DNA of 64,000 nucleotides from Streptomyces sp. NBC_00442 (GCF_036014195.1 NZ_CP107918.1:6448001-6512000), one strand, 5' to 3'; counted from the stretch's first letter, positions 36,624 through 47,963 are shown. Notes: generated from the letters alone by a model not told the origin. Made by a program: numbers and translations.

Positions 36624-37349
36624 TCAGGCCGCCGCCGGAAGTTCGGGCCGCAACGGCCACGCCGTGTCCACCAGCTCCTCGGTGCCCTGCTTGCTGAACC
36701 ACGCCTGCAGACCACGCGCCTGCGCCGCGTGCCAGGTCGCCTGCAGCGCGTGCAACTCCGTCGGCGTCAGCCGCTCCAGGCGGCCCGCGAACCTGCGCCC
36801 CACCGCCCGTACGACCTCCAGGGCGGCCAGCGCGTCGGCCGCCGCGTCGTGCGCCCCCTCCAGCGCCACGCCGTAGTGCTCACACAAGTCGGTGAGGGTG
36901 CGGCGCCCCTTGCGGTAGCGGTCCAGATGCTTGTCGAGCACCCGCGGATCGAGCACCCGCAACGGATTGCGGCCCAGGTAGTGGCCCAGGGAAGCGGCGC
37001 GATGGCGCCTCAACTCCCGGTCCAGCAGCGTCAGATCGAACGGCGCGTTCATGATGACCAGCGGCCGACCCGCCGAGCACTGCTCCGCCAGCGCCTTCGC
37101 CACCTCGTCCATCACCGGGGCGGGCCAGCGCCCGTTCAGCCGAAGATGCTCATCGGTCAGACCGTGGACGGCGGTCGCGCCCTCCGGCACGGGTATGCCC
37201 GGGTTGATCAGCCAGCGGGTCACCCGCGGCCGCGCCCCGGGACCGTCCTGCACCACAAGGGCCGCCGACACTATCCGGTCCCCTTCGACGTCCACCCCGG
37301 TCGTCTCGGTGTCGAACGCCGCCAGGGGACCCTCGAACCAGCACGTCAT
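36624..37349 (-). CDS. DEDDh 3'-5' exonuclease (DnaQ-like)
   Basis: The 241-residue protein has the three exonuclease motifs: FDTETTGVD (Exo I), NAPFDLTLLDREL (Exo II) and HDAAADALAALEV (Exo III, with the His of the DEDDh type). It resembles free-standing DNA polymerase III epsilon-like exonucleases and probably trims DNA or RNA 3' ends. GAGGAG lies 8 bp before the ATG at 37349. It is divergent from the gene at 37540. Confidence 0.93.
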   Translation of the reverse strand: MTCWFEGPLAAFDTETTGVDVEGDRIVSAALVVQDGPGARPRVTRWLINPGIPVPEGATAVHGLTDEHLRLNGRWPAPVMDEVAKALAEQCSAGRPLVIMNAPFDLTLLDRELRRHRAASLGHYLGRNPLRVLDPRVLDKHLDRYRKGRRTLTDLCEHYGVALEGAHDAAADALAALEVVRAVGRRFAGRLERLTPTELHALQATWHAAQARGLQAWFSKQGTEELVDTAWPLRPELPAAA

Positions 37350-37539
37350 GTCTACTCAACTCCTCGCGTACTACCGGCAGATGGCGTGCATCCCCTGCCC
37401 GATTCCGTGATACCCGTGCTGTTTGCGACATACGCCGTTTGCGGACGCCGGAGTGCGGAGACAACACAGGAGACGGCACGCACTGTTGACGGACCGTCAC
37501 GCAAAAGGTTCGGCACAGCCCGGAAGGCATACGACAGCC

Positions 37540-38118
37540 ATGGCGCTCGCGCAGCCCGATCCGGCCGCGCCCGGGTACGGTCTGCTGCCCGAGGGGATCG
37601 CACCGCTGCGCGGCTCGCTCGCCACCACCGCCTGCATGGAGACCCTCCAGGTGGGCTACCTGCACGCGGTGGCGGCCGCGGCCGGGTGCTCGCTGTCGCA
37701 GCCCTTCCCGGACAACGGAATCGACTGGCACCTGAGCCACAGCGCGGCCGGCCACACCGTCGACGACGAAGTGACCATCAAGGTGCAGCTCAAGTGCACG
37801 TACCAGATACCGCCGCATCCGCCGGGCGGAGCCTTCTCCTTCACGCTGGACAACGACCACCTGGTGAAACTGGCCCGCACACCCGTGTCGGTGCACAAGA
37901 TCCTGGTCGTGATGGTGGCGCCGAGGAACCGCGACGAATGGCTGCACGCGGGCCACGACCGGCTGGCGCTGCGGCACTGCTGCTACTGGACCAACCTGGC
38001 CGGACACCCGGTGACCGGCCGGCGCAGAACCACGGTGCGAATACCGACCTCGCGGATCTTCGACGACCGCGCGCTCTGCGAGATCATGACGCGGGTCGGG
38101 GTGGGAGGGAGACCCTGA
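37540..38118 (+). CDS. DUF4365-like protein, predicted PD-(D/E)XK nuclease fold
   Basis: The 192-residue protein begins with a helix that contains GSLATTACMETLQVGYLHAVAA. It then shows a pattern like the DUF4365 family: GIDWHLSH with the first Asp, then EVTIKVQLKCTY, where a QxK replaces the E/DxK of the nuclease fold. The family is predicted to be nuclease-like and occurs in several defence contexts, but activity is untested here. Its stop overlaps the start of the next gene (TGATG). The ATG at 37540 has GGAAGG about 12 bp upstream. Confidence 0.78.
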   Translation: MALAQPDPAAPGYGLLPEGIAPLRGSLATTACMETLQVGYLHAVAAAAGCSLSQPFPDNGIDWHLSHSAAGHTVDDEVTIKVQLKCTYQIPPHPPGGAFSFTLDNDHLVKLARTPVSVHKILVVMVAPRNRDEWLHAGHDRLALRHCCYWTNLAGHPVTGRRRTTVRIPTSRIFDDRALCEIMTRVGVGGRP

Positions 38119-39311
38119 TGCGCTGGTTGGACGAAGAGCCCGGCGGGATGCCGCCGGTACCCGGCCAGGTCGACCCGGCGGTGCTCGGCACCCTGCTGAG
38201 CCGGCACGGCTGGCACAGGCGCGGGGGAGCGCCGGGGCGCTACGCGCGCTGGACACCCCCCGGAGCGGCCGGCTCCGGCACGAGCCTGCTGGTCCCCGAG
38301 AGCCGGGCCTACCCCGACAGCGACGACCTGATCGGCGAGGCGCTCACCGCCCTCGCCCGCAGCGCCGCGCCGTCCGCACGCGAGGTGCTCGTCTCGCTCG
38401 CCGTGCCCAGCGACGAGGTCCGCTGGTGGCGCGAGGTCCCCGAGGGCCCGGCCGGCGCCGCCTCCTGGAGCGAACAGGAACACCTGCGCGGCGCGGCCCG
38501 CCGCATGCTGCTCGCCGGTGCGCTGGCCGTACGCGGCTCCGTCGGCCACCACGGGGCACGCCACCGCAGCCAGGCACTCGCCTCCCTCGCCGGAGTCCTG
38601 GTCGAGCCCGCGGCGGGCGGAGGGCTCACCGCGTTCGTTCCCGCCGCCACCGCAAGGCCCGCCGTGATCCGCCTGCACACCGCCCTGGGCGCCGTACGCG
38701 ACGCCGTCGACTACCAGCGGACCACCGGCGGCATGGAAGCCTTCGACGCCGCCGTCCGGGCAGGCGTGAGCCGCGAGCTGACCGAATCCCTCGTCACTCT
38801 GGTGCGGGGCAGCGAAGGCGTGCGCGTCGCCCTCGCCTGGGCCCCCGCGGCCGGCGTCCCCGAAGGGTGCGCGGCCCGGCCCGAACCTGTCGACTTCTCG
38901 CCCGGCGACCTGCCCGCCCTGCGCGCCGCGGGAGCCCGTTACCTCGGCGGCGAACCGTCCTTGCCGGTACGCGTCACCGGCGTCGTGGAGCGGCTGCGCC
39001 GGTCGGGGCCGCGCGGCCCGGGGGTCGTACGGCTGCGGGTGCTGGCCGGGGCGGAGGTCGCCCACGTCCGCATGGAGCTGGACGAGGAGGCGTATCGCAT
39101 CGCCGGACACGCACACCTGGTCGGGCTGCCGATCCGGGTCGTGGGGCGCCTGGAGAGCCGGGGCGGTTTCCGGCGGCTCTTCGACGCCCGCGAGGTGACA
39201 CCGGTCCAGGTCGACGACGCCGAGCGGGACCGGCTGATGAAGTCGCTCCAGGAGAACCTCGACTTCTTCGAGGAGGCCTGCGGTGCGGAACCGGATGCCG
39301 CCCCCGAATGA
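38118..39311 (+). CDS. Hypothetical partner of the DUF4365-like protein
   Basis: The 397-residue protein starts MRWLDEEPGGMPPVPGQVD and is coupled to the preceding gene by TGATG overlap. I recognise no catalytic motif. The middle is helical. The C-terminal part (about residues 275-370) alternates strands such as PVRVTGVVERL, GVVRLRVLAGAEVAHVRMEL and LPIRVVGRLE, which would suit an OB-like beta barrel, and ends in an acidic helix. The tight pairing suggests that it works with the predicted nuclease. Only the last third of the long open frame ending here is the gene. Confidence 0.75.
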   Translation: MRWLDEEPGGMPPVPGQVDPAVLGTLLSRHGWHRRGGAPGRYARWTPPGAAGSGTSLLVPESRAYPDSDDLIGEALTALARSAAPSAREVLVSLAVPSDEVRWWREVPEGPAGAASWSEQEHLRGAARRMLLAGALAVRGSVGHHGARHRSQALASLAGVLVEPAAGGGLTAFVPAATARPAVIRLHTALGAVRDAVDYQRTTGGMEAFDAAVRAGVSRELTESLVTLVRGSEGVRVALAWAPAAGVPEGCAARPEPVDFSPGDLPALRAAGARYLGGEPSLPVRVTGVVERLRRSGPRGPGVVRLRVLAGAEVAHVRMELDEEAYRIAGHAHLVGLPIRVVGRLESRGGFRRLFDAREVTPVQVDDAERDRLMKSLQENLDFFEEACGAEPDAAPE

Positions 39312-39471
39312 CCCCGCCCCCGAATGCACCGCCCCGAATGCTCCGCCCCGAACGACCCGGCCCCGCACGAGGGGCCCGATATCCGTTTCGCGACGCACCC
39401 CACCGGCTCGGTAGGATCGTCTCGCGTACGCGACACGCGCTGCGCGAGCCCCCTACGGCAGGAGAAGTCCG

Positions 39472-41448
<1,977 letters not shown>

Positions 41449-41456
41449 TCGTGTTA

Positions 41457-41509
41457 CCCCGCGCATGCGGGGCTCGGCCCCCGGGAAGTGAGGTCACTTC
41501 CCGGGGGCC
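41457..41509 (+). terminator. Double hairpin terminator after thrS
   Basis: A small hairpin CCCCGC-GCAT-GCGGGG (41457-41472) is followed by a perfect 16 bp stem (41476-41491 with 41494-41509; loop GG) and TTCTTC. The two together form a strong stop after thrS. Confidence 0.88.
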
Positions 41510-41535
41510 TTCTTCGTGCGTCAGGGGAAGGTCAT

Positions 41536-42093
41536 ATGCTGATTCGCATGACGAGTGAGCCGGAGCAGCAGATCGGAGTGGGTGTCCAGGACGCGTTCCA
41601 GCGCCTGTGGACGCCTCACCGGATGGCGTACATCCAGGGCGAGAACAAGCCGACGGGACCGGAGTCCGGCGACGGGTGTCCGTTCTGCTCGATCCCGGCG
41701 AAGTCGGACGAGGACGGGCTGATCGTCAAGCGCGGCGAGCACGTGTACGCCGTGCTGAACCTCTACCCCTACAACGGGGGGCACCTCATGGTCGTGCCCT
41801 ACCGTCACGTCGCCGACTACACGGAGCTTGACGCGTCCGAGACCGCGGAGCTCGCGGACCTCACCAAGCGCGCGATGACCGCGCTGCGTGCCGCTTCCGG
41901 GGCGCACGGGTTCAACATCGGCATGAACCAGGGCTCGGTGGCCGGCGCCGGGATCGCCGCCCATCTGCACCAGCACATCGTGCCGCGCTGGGGTGGCGAC
42001 ACCAACTTCATGCCGGTGGTCGGCCACACCCGGGTGCTGCCCCAACTCCTCGCGGACACCCGCGCGATGCTGGCCGACGCCTGGCCTTCCTAG
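41536..42093 (+). CDS. HIT-domain nucleotide hydrolase/transferase
   Basis: The 185-residue protein carries the histidine triad HLHQHIVPRW and the upstream LYPYNGGHLMVVPYRHV, plus a CPFCSI zinc-type pair near the N-terminus. It resembles AP4A phosphorylase-like HIT proteins found beside pgsA in actinobacteria. GGGGAAGG lies 4 bp before the ATG at 41536 (MLIRMTSEPE); an ATG at 41548 is the alternative. The substrate is probably a dinucleoside polyphosphate or AMP conjugate, by family. Confidence 0.9.
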   Translation: MLIRMTSEPEQQIGVGVQDAFQRLWTPHRMAYIQGENKPTGPESGDGCPFCSIPAKSDEDGLIVKRGEHVYAVLNLYPYNGGHLMVVPYRHVADYTELDASETAELADLTKRAMTALRAASGAHGFNIGMNQGSVAGAGIAAHLHQHIVPRWGGDTNFMPVVGHTRVLPQLLADTRAMLADAWPS

Positions 42094-42095
42094 GC

Positions 42096-43757
42096 TCAGG
42101 CGTCGTACACGTCCGCCTTCCTCGGGGCCGGGTCCTGGACCAGGCCGCTGAGGATCGAGGAGCGGTTGGTGAAACGCTCGGTGTTCACTCCGTGCTCGTC
42201 GAGCACCTTCATGGCCGCCGAGTGCACCACCCGCAGCACCGGTGTCGCCGCGCGCATCGCGTCGTCGGCCATGAAGCGGTGGCGCCAGGGCTTGTCCGCC
42301 CAGGCGTGCCGCAGGCCGAACGGCTCGGGCAGCGCTATGCGGCCGCCCAGGTGGTCGAGAAGCGGCGGGTACCAGGTCAGCGGGGCGCGGGCGGCGAGGC
42401 GTACGACCTCGGTGGCGTCGACCAGGGGCAGCTGGACCGTCTTCTTCTCCCAGAACTTGAAGGTCTTGTCGACCTCCTTGGTCTTGGGGGCGGGCTTGGT
42501 GGTGAACAGGGGGTGCACCGGGCCGAGCGCGTGTCCGGTCACCTCGATCCGCAGGGTCTCGTGGAGGACGGTGACGGTGACCATCATGGTGATGACCAAC
42601 TGGCCGTCCCACAGCGTGAACTGGATGCCGAGGTAGTGCCGGTTCCCGCTGGAGAACTGCTGCTCGTTGCAGATGCGCTGTATCTCGTGCTGGCGTACCT
42701 GGAAGTTGTCGATGTCCTGGCCGCTGGGCCGTGACACCTCCTTGGCGCCCTCGCCGATGGGGGAGACCACCCAGTTCTTGATGGACGGGGTGGGGAAGCC
42801 GCCGGTGTGCAGCGGGCCGCGTTCCAGGAGCTGGAGGCGGTCCTGGATGGCCCGTATGACGTCCCAGCTGCGGAAGCCGTGGATTTCCTTGCCGGCTTCC
42901 TTGGGTTCCAGCTCTTCGGCGAGCTGCCAGCTGCCCCAGCGGGTACCCATGCCGAGTATGCCTTTGGGGCCGGCGTAGAAGACGACGTTGGACTGGTCTT
43001 CGGCGGCCAGTTTGACCAGGGACTGGCGGAGCTGTTCCGCCGAGCCCGCGGCCGCGCTCTTGGGCACGGCCTCGGGGATCCTGGCTCCTATGCCGCCGCC
43101 GCCGAGCAGGCTGTCCCAGCGGGAGCGCAGGTCGCGTGCGGTCTTCTCACAGATGACCTTGGCCCAGTACCAGCCGACGACGGGGGCCACGAGCATCGCG
43201 CGCAGGTAGAGGCCGAGGAAGCCGTGGAAGGGCAGTTTGATCAGGAAGAGGACGGCGAGGCCGGCGGCGGCCACGAGCAGGACGGTGCCGAGCGCCCCGG
43301 CCCGGCGGTCCTTGGCTCCGGCCAGGGTGCGGCGGAGCTGGAAGATACCGAGCCAGAGCAGCATGCCGGGCAGGAAGAGGAACCCGAACACGGCCATGAC
43401 GAGGGTGAGTTTGCTGTCGCGTTCCTTGCGGATGCGGATCGAGGCGAGGCAGTGCTCGACGATGGTGCCGGGTTCGGTGCCGAAGGACTGGATGATGCCC
43501 TTGCGGGTGGCGCCGAGCATCCTGGACTGCACGGCGCGGGCGAACGCCTCGCCGAGATTGGGTTCGAGGAGTGACAGTCTGCCCTTGGTCACCTCGGACT
43601 CGTGCCATTCGTTGTTGGCCTTGAGTATGTCCTGGACCGGGGTGTCCCGGTACGCGGCCGAGGCGAGTGCCTGGGTCGCCGCCGTCTGGCCCGCGGAGCC
43701 CTGGAGCGGCACCTGTGGCCTGGGCAAGAAGTCGAAGAATGGCTCTTCTGTCGTCAC
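42096..43757 (-). CDS. Large membrane-associated conserved hypothetical protein
   Basis: The protein of about 553 residues has three hydrophobic segments around residues 118-210 (for example LTLVMAVFGFLFLPGMLLWLGIF and LLVAAAGLAVLFLIKLPF, landmarks only), which place a long soluble C-terminal part on one side of the membrane. No catalytic motif is recognised. The GTG at 43757 (MTTEEPFFDFLPRP) has GGGGGCGG just upstream; an ATG at 43769 is possible but lacks a ribosome binding site. It follows the EF-G-like gene on the same strand by 176 bp. Confidence 0.8.
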   Translation of the reverse strand: MTTEEPFFDFLPRPQVPLQGSAGQTAATQALASAAYRDTPVQDILKANNEWHESEVTKGRLSLLEPNLGEAFARAVQSRMLGATRKGIIQSFGTEPGTIVEHCLASIRIRKERDSKLTLVMAVFGFLFLPGMLLWLGIFQLRRTLAGAKDRRAGALGTVLLVAAAGLAVLFLIKLPFHGFLGLYLRAMLVAPVVGWYWAKVICEKTARDLRSRWDSLLGGGGIGARIPEAVPKSAAAGSAEQLRQSLVKLAAEDQSNVVFYAGPKGILGMGTRWGSWQLAEELEPKEAGKEIHGFRSWDVIRAIQDRLQLLERGPLHTGGFPTPSIKNWVVSPIGEGAKEVSRPSGQDIDNFQVRQHEIQRICNEQQFSSGNRHYLGIQFTLWDGQLVITMMVTVTVLHETLRIEVTGHALGPVHPLFTTKPAPKTKEVDKTFKFWEKKTVQLPLVDATEVVRLAARAPLTWYPPLLDHLGGRIALPEPFGLRHAWADKPWRHRFMADDAMRAATPVLRVVHSAAMKVLDEHGVNTERFTNRSSILSGLVQDPAPRKADVYDA

Positions 43758-43933
43758 TGCCGCCCCCATCGCCGCGCGCCGTCGCTCCGCGGCCTGTTCC
43801 CGGCCGTCGCACCCCGCACACCATCTGATCTGGGACCCCAGCGTATCGGGGTCGCGGCCCGCTCGTCAGGGGACGTCGCAATGCGGCCCGCCGCACGGGG
43901 ATCGCGGCGGGCAGCTTTCTGAGACTATGTCAA

Positions 43934-46132
43934 CTATCGTCCCTGTTCTCCCTGTTCACGGATTTTGTCGGCGATCTGGGGCGGCATCGGCTCGTGCCGT
44001 GCGTACCTGCGGCTGAACCGTCCCGTGCCGTGCGAGAGCGACCTCAGGTCGAGGGCGTACCGGCCGATCTCGATCTCCGGGATCTCGGCCCGCACCAACG
44101 TGCGCCCCGGGCTCGCCTGTTCGGTGCCGACCACCCGGCCGCGGCGCCCGGACAGGTCGCTCATCACCGGGCCCACGTACTCGTCGGCGACCATGACCTG
44201 GACCTCGGCGACGGGTTCGAGCAGGTGGATCCGGGCGTCGGCGGCAGCCTCGCGCAGCGCGAGGGCGCCCGCGGTCTGGAAGGCCGCGTCCGAGGAGTCC
44301 ACCGAGTGCGCCTTGCCGTCCACGAGCGTGATGCGTACGTCGACGAGCGGATGGCCCGCGGCCACGCCCTTCGCGGCCTGGGACCGTACGCCCTTCTCGA
44401 CCGACGGGATGAACTGCCGCGGGACCGAGCCGCCGACCACCTTGTCCACGAACTCGACGCCGCTGCCCGGCGGCAGCGGTTCCACGTCGATCTCGCAGAT
44501 CGCGAACTGTCCGTGGCCACCGGACTGCTTGACGTGCCGGCCGCGTCCGGTGGAGCGCGCGCCGAACGTCTCGCGCAGCGACACCTTGTGCGGTACGACG
44601 TCGACCTGGACGCCGTACCTGCTGCGCAGCCGCTCCAGGGCGACCTCGCGATGGGCCTCGCCCAGGCACCACAGCACCAACTGGTGGGTGTGCGCGTTCT
44701 GTTCGAGCCGCATCGTGGGGTCCTCGGCGACCAGGCGCGCCAGGCCCTGCGACAGCTTGTCCTCGTCGGCCTTGCTGTGGGCCTCGATCGCCAGCGGGAG
44801 CAGCGGGTCGGGCATGTCCCAGGGCGCCATCAGGAGCGGATCGTCCTTCGCGGACAGGGTGTCTCCGGTCTCGGCCCTGGACAGTTTCGCCACGCACGCC
44901 AGGTCGCCCGCGACGCACCGGGTCAGCGAGCGCTGCTGCTTGCCGAAGGGCGAGGACAGGGCGCCGATCCGCTCGTCGACGTCGTGGTCCTCGTGACCGC
45001 GGTCCGCCAGGCCGTGGCCGGACACGTGCACCGTCTCGTCGGGGCGCAGGGTGCCGGAGAAGACGCGTACCAGGCTGATCCGGCCGACGTACGGGTCGGA
45101 GGAGGTCTTGATCACCTCGGCGACCAGGGGGCCCTCCGCCGTGCAGGCCGGGGTCGGGCGCGGTGTGCCCTCGGGGGTCGTGAGGTCGGGTGCGGCCCGC
45201 TCCAGGGGGGAGGGGAAGCCGCCGGTGACGAGTTCGAGCAGTTCGATGGTGCCGAGGCCGTGCCGGGCGCCGTCCGCGGCGGGCGCCGCGGCGAGGACGG
45301 GGTGGAAGGTGCCGCGGGCGACGGCCCGCTCCAGGTCGGCGACGAGCGAGGCGAAATCGAGGTCCTCGCCGCCGAGATAGCGGTCCATGAGGGTCTCGTC
45401 CTCGCTCTCCGCGATGATCCCCTCGATGAGCCGGCTGCGGGCCCGCTCGATCAGCGCAAGCCGGCCCGCGTCGGGTCCGGTCTCCTTGCGCTCGCCCGAG
45501 GCGTAGTCGAAGACGCGCTGCGAGAGCAGCCCGATGAGACCGGTCACCGGGGCGTGTCCGTCGGGGCCCGGCGTGCCGTGGACCGGCAGGTACAGCGGCA
45601 GCACGGCGTCGGGGTCGTCGCCGCCGAACGTCTTGGCGCAGATCTCGGTCATGGCGTCGAAGTCGGCGCGGGCCGCCTCCAGATGCGTGACCACGATGGC
45701 CCGCGGCATCCGGACGGCCGCGCACTCCTCCCAGAGCATCCGGGTCGAGCCGTCCATGGCGTCCGCGGCGGAGACCACGAAAAGAGCCGCGTCCGCGGCG
45801 CGCAGACCGGCCCTGAGTTCCCCTACGAAGTCGGCGTATCCGGGGGTGTCCAAGAGATTGATCTTGAATCCGCCCCATTCGACCGGGACCAGCGACAGCT
45901 GGACGGAGCGTTCCTGGCGGTGCTCGATGTCGTCGTAGTCGGAGACGGTCCCGCCGTCCTCGACCCGGCCCGCGCGGTTGACGGCTCCCGCCGCCAGCGC
46001 CAGCGCCTCCACCAAGGTGGTCTTTCCGGATCCGCTGTGGCCGACCAGCACCACGTTCCGTACGGATGCGGGGTGGTCGGCCGTCGGAGCCCTGCCGGCG
46101 GCCCCGGGGTGTGCGTGTGCCTTGTCGCCCAT
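43934..46132 (-). CDS. Elongation factor G-like protein (EF-G2 type)
   Basis: The 732-residue GTPase has G1 GHSGSGKTT and G3 DTPGYADF, but its G4 position reads THLE instead of NKxD, so nucleotide specificity is weakened. The C-terminal half has EF-G domains II-V, with HVKQSGGHGQFAICEIDVEP near domain IV. Actinobacterial EF-G2 paralogues accompany the canonical FusA and their role is unclear. It is not a clear TetM-type ribosome-protection protein. GGGAGGA precedes the ATG at 46132. The long upstream frame to 46429 is not coding. Confidence 0.92.
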   Translation of the reverse strand: MGDKAHAHPGAAGRAPTADHPASVRNVVLVGHSGSGKTTLVEALALAAGAVNRAGRVEDGGTVSDYDDIEHRQERSVQLSLVPVEWGGFKINLLDTPGYADFVGELRAGLRAADAALFVVSAADAMDGSTRMLWEECAAVRMPRAIVVTHLEAARADFDAMTEICAKTFGGDDPDAVLPLYLPVHGTPGPDGHAPVTGLIGLLSQRVFDYASGERKETGPDAGRLALIERARSRLIEGIIAESEDETLMDRYLGGEDLDFASLVADLERAVARGTFHPVLAAAPAADGARHGLGTIELLELVTGGFPSPLERAAPDLTTPEGTPRPTPACTAEGPLVAEVIKTSSDPYVGRISLVRVFSGTLRPDETVHVSGHGLADRGHEDHDVDERIGALSSPFGKQQRSLTRCVAGDLACVAKLSRAETGDTLSAKDDPLLMAPWDMPDPLLPLAIEAHSKADEDKLSQGLARLVAEDPTMRLEQNAHTHQLVLWCLGEAHREVALERLRSRYGVQVDVVPHKVSLRETFGARSTGRGRHVKQSGGHGQFAICEIDVEPLPPGSGVEFVDKVVGGSVPRQFIPSVEKGVRSQAAKGVAAGHPLVDVRITLVDGKAHSVDSSDAAFQTAGALALREAAADARIHLLEPVAEVQVMVADEYVGPVMSDLSGRRGRVVGTEQASPGRTLVRAEIPEIEIGRYALDLRSLSHGTGRFSRRYARHEPMPPQIADKIREQGEQGR

Positions 46133-46404
46133 GTCCGTTCCTCCCGGTTTCGTGCGCGGTGAGGTGGTGAGAGGGCGCGGACACGCGGACTCCGCGTGCC
46201 GAGGCGGCATCAGCGACGCCCGCGGTATTTCGAGCTTTGCACTCCGGTCACGGTGCGTCCATACGTCGTACGCGACCTCACGCGCACGGTGGCCCGCGGG
46301 CCGCCCGGCGGGTGCCCGGCGGTGCGGCCCGCCAGTCGTGGCTACGATGGGTCGGCCGGTGGCCAGCAGGGGCCGCGCGGCCACACCGACCCCTCGGGAA
46401 GGCC

Positions 46405-47070
46405 ATGCTGAACAAGTACGCGCGTGCATTCTTCACGCGTGTCCTCACGCCGTTCGCCGCATTTCTGCTCCGCCGAGGAGTCAGCCCCGACGCGGTGACC
46501 CTCATCGGTACGGCCGGAGTGATGGCGGGTGCGCTGGTCTTCTTCCCCCGTGGAGAGTTCTTCTGGGGCACGATCGTCATCACCCTGTTCGTGTTCTCCG
46601 ACCTGGTCGACGGCAACATGGCCCGCCAGGCCGGGATCTCCAGCCGCTGGGGCGCGTTCCTCGACTCGACGCTCGACCGGGTCGCCGACGGCGCGATCTT
46701 CGGCGGCTTCGCGCTGTGGTACGCGGGCCGGGGCGACGACAACGCCCTGTGCGCGGTGGCCATCTTCTGCCTGGCCAGCGGCCAGGTGGTGTCCTACACC
46801 AAGGCGCGCGGCGAGGCGATCGGCCTGCCCGTCGCCGTCAACGGTCTCGTCGAGCGCGCCGAACGCCTCGTGATCTCGCTGGTCGCGGCGGGCCTGGCCG
46901 GGCTGCACACCTTCGGTGTGCCGGGGATCCAGGTGCTGCTGCCGATCGCGCTGTGGATCGTCGCCGCCGGCAGCCTGGTCACGCTGATCCAGCGCGTGGT
47001 GACCGTCCGCCGGGAGTCCGCCGAGGCCGACGCGGCCGCCGCGCGGGCGGCCGGTGAGGCGGGCGCATGA
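46405..47070 (+). CDS. pgsA: Phosphatidylinositol phosphate synthase
   Basis: The 221-residue membrane enzyme has the CDP-alcohol phosphotransferase signature DLVDGNMARQAGISSRWGAFLDSTLDRVAD, reported here as D-G-x2-A-R-x8-G-x3-D-x3-D at about residues 66-93. In actinobacteria it joins CDP-diacylglycerol and inositol phosphate. patA starts in its stop codon and pimA follows, so phosphatidylinositol supply and mannosylation are one operon. The ATG at 46405 has GGAAGG close upstream; a longer frame to 46237 is unlikely. Confidence 0.93.
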   Translation: MLNKYARAFFTRVLTPFAAFLLRRGVSPDAVTLIGTAGVMAGALVFFPRGEFFWGTIVITLFVFSDLVDGNMARQAGISSRWGAFLDSTLDRVADGAIFGGFALWYAGRGDDNALCAVAIFCLASGQVVSYTKARGEAIGLPVAVNGLVERAERLVISLVAAGLAGLHTFGVPGIQVLLPIALWIVAAGSLVTLIQRVVTVRRESAEADAAAARAAGEAGA

Positions 47071-47963
47071 AGGACCGACTGACCGACGCCCTGTACGGAC
47101 TCGGCTGGGCGGCCGTCAAGAAGCTGCCGGAACCCGCGGCGACCCGGCTCGGCCGGAGCATCGCCGACCAGGTGTGGAAGCGGCGCGGCAAGAGCGTGCT
47201 GCGTCTTGAGTCCAACCTGGCGAGAGTCGTCCCCGACGCCTCCGCGGCGCGGCTGGCCGAGCTGTCCCGGGCCGGCATGCGCTCGTACATGCGGTACTGG
47301 ATGGAGTCCTTCCGGCTGCCGTCGTGGAGCAGGGACCGGATGGCGAACGGGTTCGTGCCCGAGGACGTCCACCACCTCGCCGACGCCCTCGCCTCCGGGC
47401 GCGGAGTCGTCGTCGCGCTGCCCCACATGGGCAACTACGACCTGGCGGGCGCCTGGGTCACCAGCAAGCTGGACATCCCGTTCACCACGGTCGCCGAGCG
47501 CCTCAAGCCCGAGACGCTCTACGACCGCTTCGTCGCCTACCGCGAGAGCCTCGGCATGGAGGTGCTGCCGCACACCGGCGGCTCCGCCTTCGGCACCCTG
47601 GCCAGGCGGCTGCGCACGGGCGGCCTGGTCTGCCTGGTAGCCGACCGCGACCTGTCGGCCTCGGGCGTCGAGGTCACGTTCTTCGGCGAGACGACCCGGA
47701 TGCCCGCGGGCCCGGCCATGCTGGCGCAGCAGACCGGCGCGGTCCTCCTGCCGGTGACGCTCTGGTACGACGACTCGCCGATCATGAAGGGGCGCGTGCA
47801 CCCGCCGATCGAGGTGCCCGGGACAGGTGACCGGGCCTCCAGGACGTCCTCCATGACACAGGCGCTGGCAGATGCCTTCGCCACCGGAATCGCCGACCAC
47901 CCCGAGGACTGGCACATGCTGCAACGCCTGTGGCTCGCGGACCTGGAGGAGCGAAGGCCGTGA
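47067..47963 (+). CDS. patA: Phosphatidylinositol mannoside acyltransferase
   Basis: The 298-residue protein is of the LpxL/HtrB acyltransferase family, with HMGNYDLAGAW (HxxxxD-type catalytic motif) and LVCLVADRDLSASGVEV. By position between pgsA and pimA it is the PatA-like enzyme that acylates the mannose of PIM1 or PIM2. Its ATG overlaps the pgsA stop (ATGA), and pimA's GTG overlaps its own stop. It acts on the inner face of the membrane. Confidence 0.92.
   Translation: MKDRLTDALYGLGWAAVKKLPEPAATRLGRSIADQVWKRRGKSVLRLESNLARVVPDASAARLAELSRAGMRSYMRYWMESFRLPSWSRDRMANGFVPEDVHHLADALASGRGVVVALPHMGNYDLAGAWVTSKLDIPFTTVAERLKPETLYDRFVAYRESLGMEVLPHTGGSAFGTLARRLRTGGLVCLVADRDLSASGVEVTFFGETTRMPAGPAMLAQQTGAVLLPVTLWYDDSPIMKGRVHPPIEVPGTGDRASRTSSMTQALADAFATGIADHPEDWHMLQRLWLADLEERRP

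Noticed and set aside
37540..39311. Named anti-phage system
   Set aside because: The pair has a nuclease-like member, but no helicase, reverse transcriptase, cyclase or toxin partner, and it lies in a conserved core region. I report it only as an uncharacterised pair.
39312..39471. T-box leader before thrS
   Set aside because: The 160 bp region has no T-box sequence, specifier loop or terminator/antiterminator pair that I can see.
43934..46132. Tetracycline-resistance ribosomal protection protein
   Set aside because: The overall EF-G-like architecture and G4 variant fit actinobacterial EF-G2. TetM-type proteins of this kind would show a cleaner NKxD and characteristic domain IV loops, which I do not see.
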